Shown piece by piece: positions 6,328 through 6,566 of a stretch of DNA of 6,566 nucleotides; positions within the stretch are counted from its first letter, which is position 1, and each line of letters starts with the position of its first letter. The position numbers and the translations under genes are program-made. The DNA lies in assembly GCA_025937115.1 (NCBI GenBank), contig JAICSB010000184.1, forward strand, positions 1 to 6,566. Direction: 5' to 3'. This stretch comes from Pseudonocardiaceae bacterium. Its GTDB lineage: Bacteria > Actinomycetota > Actinomycetes > Mycobacteriales > Pseudonocardiaceae. The notes under the pieces were generated by a model, which was given only the letters and a program-made list of their open reading frames with translations, did no database searches and was not told where the DNA came from.

Positions 6328-6566
6328 TCAAACCACCTCTCTGGGTAGCGCGAAGGTGACGTCCTCGTCGATCAGCCGCGACTCCGTCGCGGTGACCGGT
6401 CCGAGGCCGCCCAGGCAGTGCACGATCTCGTCCACGAGGTGCGGTGGCGCCGACGCGCCGGCGGTGACACCCACCCGGGTCGTGCCGACCAGCCAGCGGA
6501 GATCGATCTCGGTGACGTCGTCGACCAGGTACGCCGGTACGCCTTCGCGCTGGGCCACCTCCACCA
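6328..6566 (-). CDS. ispH: 4-hydroxy-3-methylbut-2-enyl diphosphate reductase (IspH/LytB), C-terminal part only
   Basis: Only the last 79 or so codons are in the window; the gene continues past the right edge. IspH is the iron-sulfur enzyme that makes IPP and DMAPP in the last step of the MEP pathway. The visible part shows the typical C-terminal pattern: VEVAQREGVPAYLVDD (the region after the SNS substrate-binding motif), then VGVTAGASAPPHLVDEI, the conserved GxTAGASxP segment of the family. The visible cysteine in EIVHCLGG is not in a recognised cluster-ligand motif that I can see; the cluster ligands are expected upstream, or within the missing part. The TGA stop (6330-6328) lies 3 nt before the hpnH start, so the two are in one operon. 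In mycobacteria this cluster-linked copy corresponds to LytB1 rather than the housekeeping LytB2, by position and not by sequence comparison. Confidence 0.92.
   Translation of the reverse strand, partial: VEVAQREGVPAYLVDDVTEIDLRWLVGTTRVGVTAGASAPPHLVDEIVHCLGGLGPVTATESRLIDEDVTFALPREVV
6333..6342 (-). promoter_or_regulatory. Ribosome binding site of hpnH inside the ispH end
   Basis: AGAGAGGTGG on the minus strand lies 8 nt before the hpnH ATG and within the last codons of ispH. It decides the choice of start at 6324 and supports coupled translation of the two genes. Confidence 0.7.

Noticed and set aside
5398..6348. Plus-strand frame of 316 codons opposite hpnH
   Set aside because: Antisense shadow of a well-supported HpnH gene; no recognisable protein motif and no good ribosome site.

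Overview
The window is GC-rich DNA from an actinobacterium, most likely a Mycobacterium or close relative. The clues are the third-position GC coding bias, the mycobacterial flavour of the Dxs protein, and two short secreted lipoproteins. The species cannot be fixed from the sequence alone. The theme is isoprenoid precursor supply joined to hopanoid (bacterial sterol-like lipid) tailoring.

Right part (6566 down to 3399, all minus strand): the C-terminal end of ispH (lytB) runs in from the right edge. Three bases after its stop comes hpnH (radical SAM adenosylhopane synthase). After a 127-bp gap comes dxs (1-deoxy-D-xylulose-5-phosphate synthase). Dxs and IspH are the first and last enzymes of the MEP pathway, and HpnH adds the adenosyl side chain to the finished C30 hopane. 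The hpnH-dxs gap holds a perfect 14-bp inverted repeat, whose arms are two operator-like dyads 42 bp apart, and a 15-bp tandem duplication that runs through the hpnH stop codon.

Middle part (3359 down to 1633): two unrelated small lipoproteins. One (2805-3359, plus) converges on dxs with 39 bp between them. The other (1633-2280, minus) is transcribed away from it. The roughly 520-bp region between their starts carries an 11-bp perfect inverted repeat, a 12-bp tandem repeat and a weak candidate promoter, but no convincing gene.

Left part (1501 down to the left edge, minus): a 500-codon open frame with no stop inside the window. It encodes a cobalamin-binding radical SAM protein that I identify as HpnR (hopanoid C-3 methylase). 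Its stop lies beyond the left edge.

Read together, the genes could supply C5 units (Dxs, IspH), extend the hopane side chain (HpnH) and methylate ring A (HpnR). The cyclase (shc), squalene synthesis genes and later side-chain genes are not in the window and would have to lie elsewhere. I see no CRISPR array, tRNA, rRNA, transposase or phage gene.
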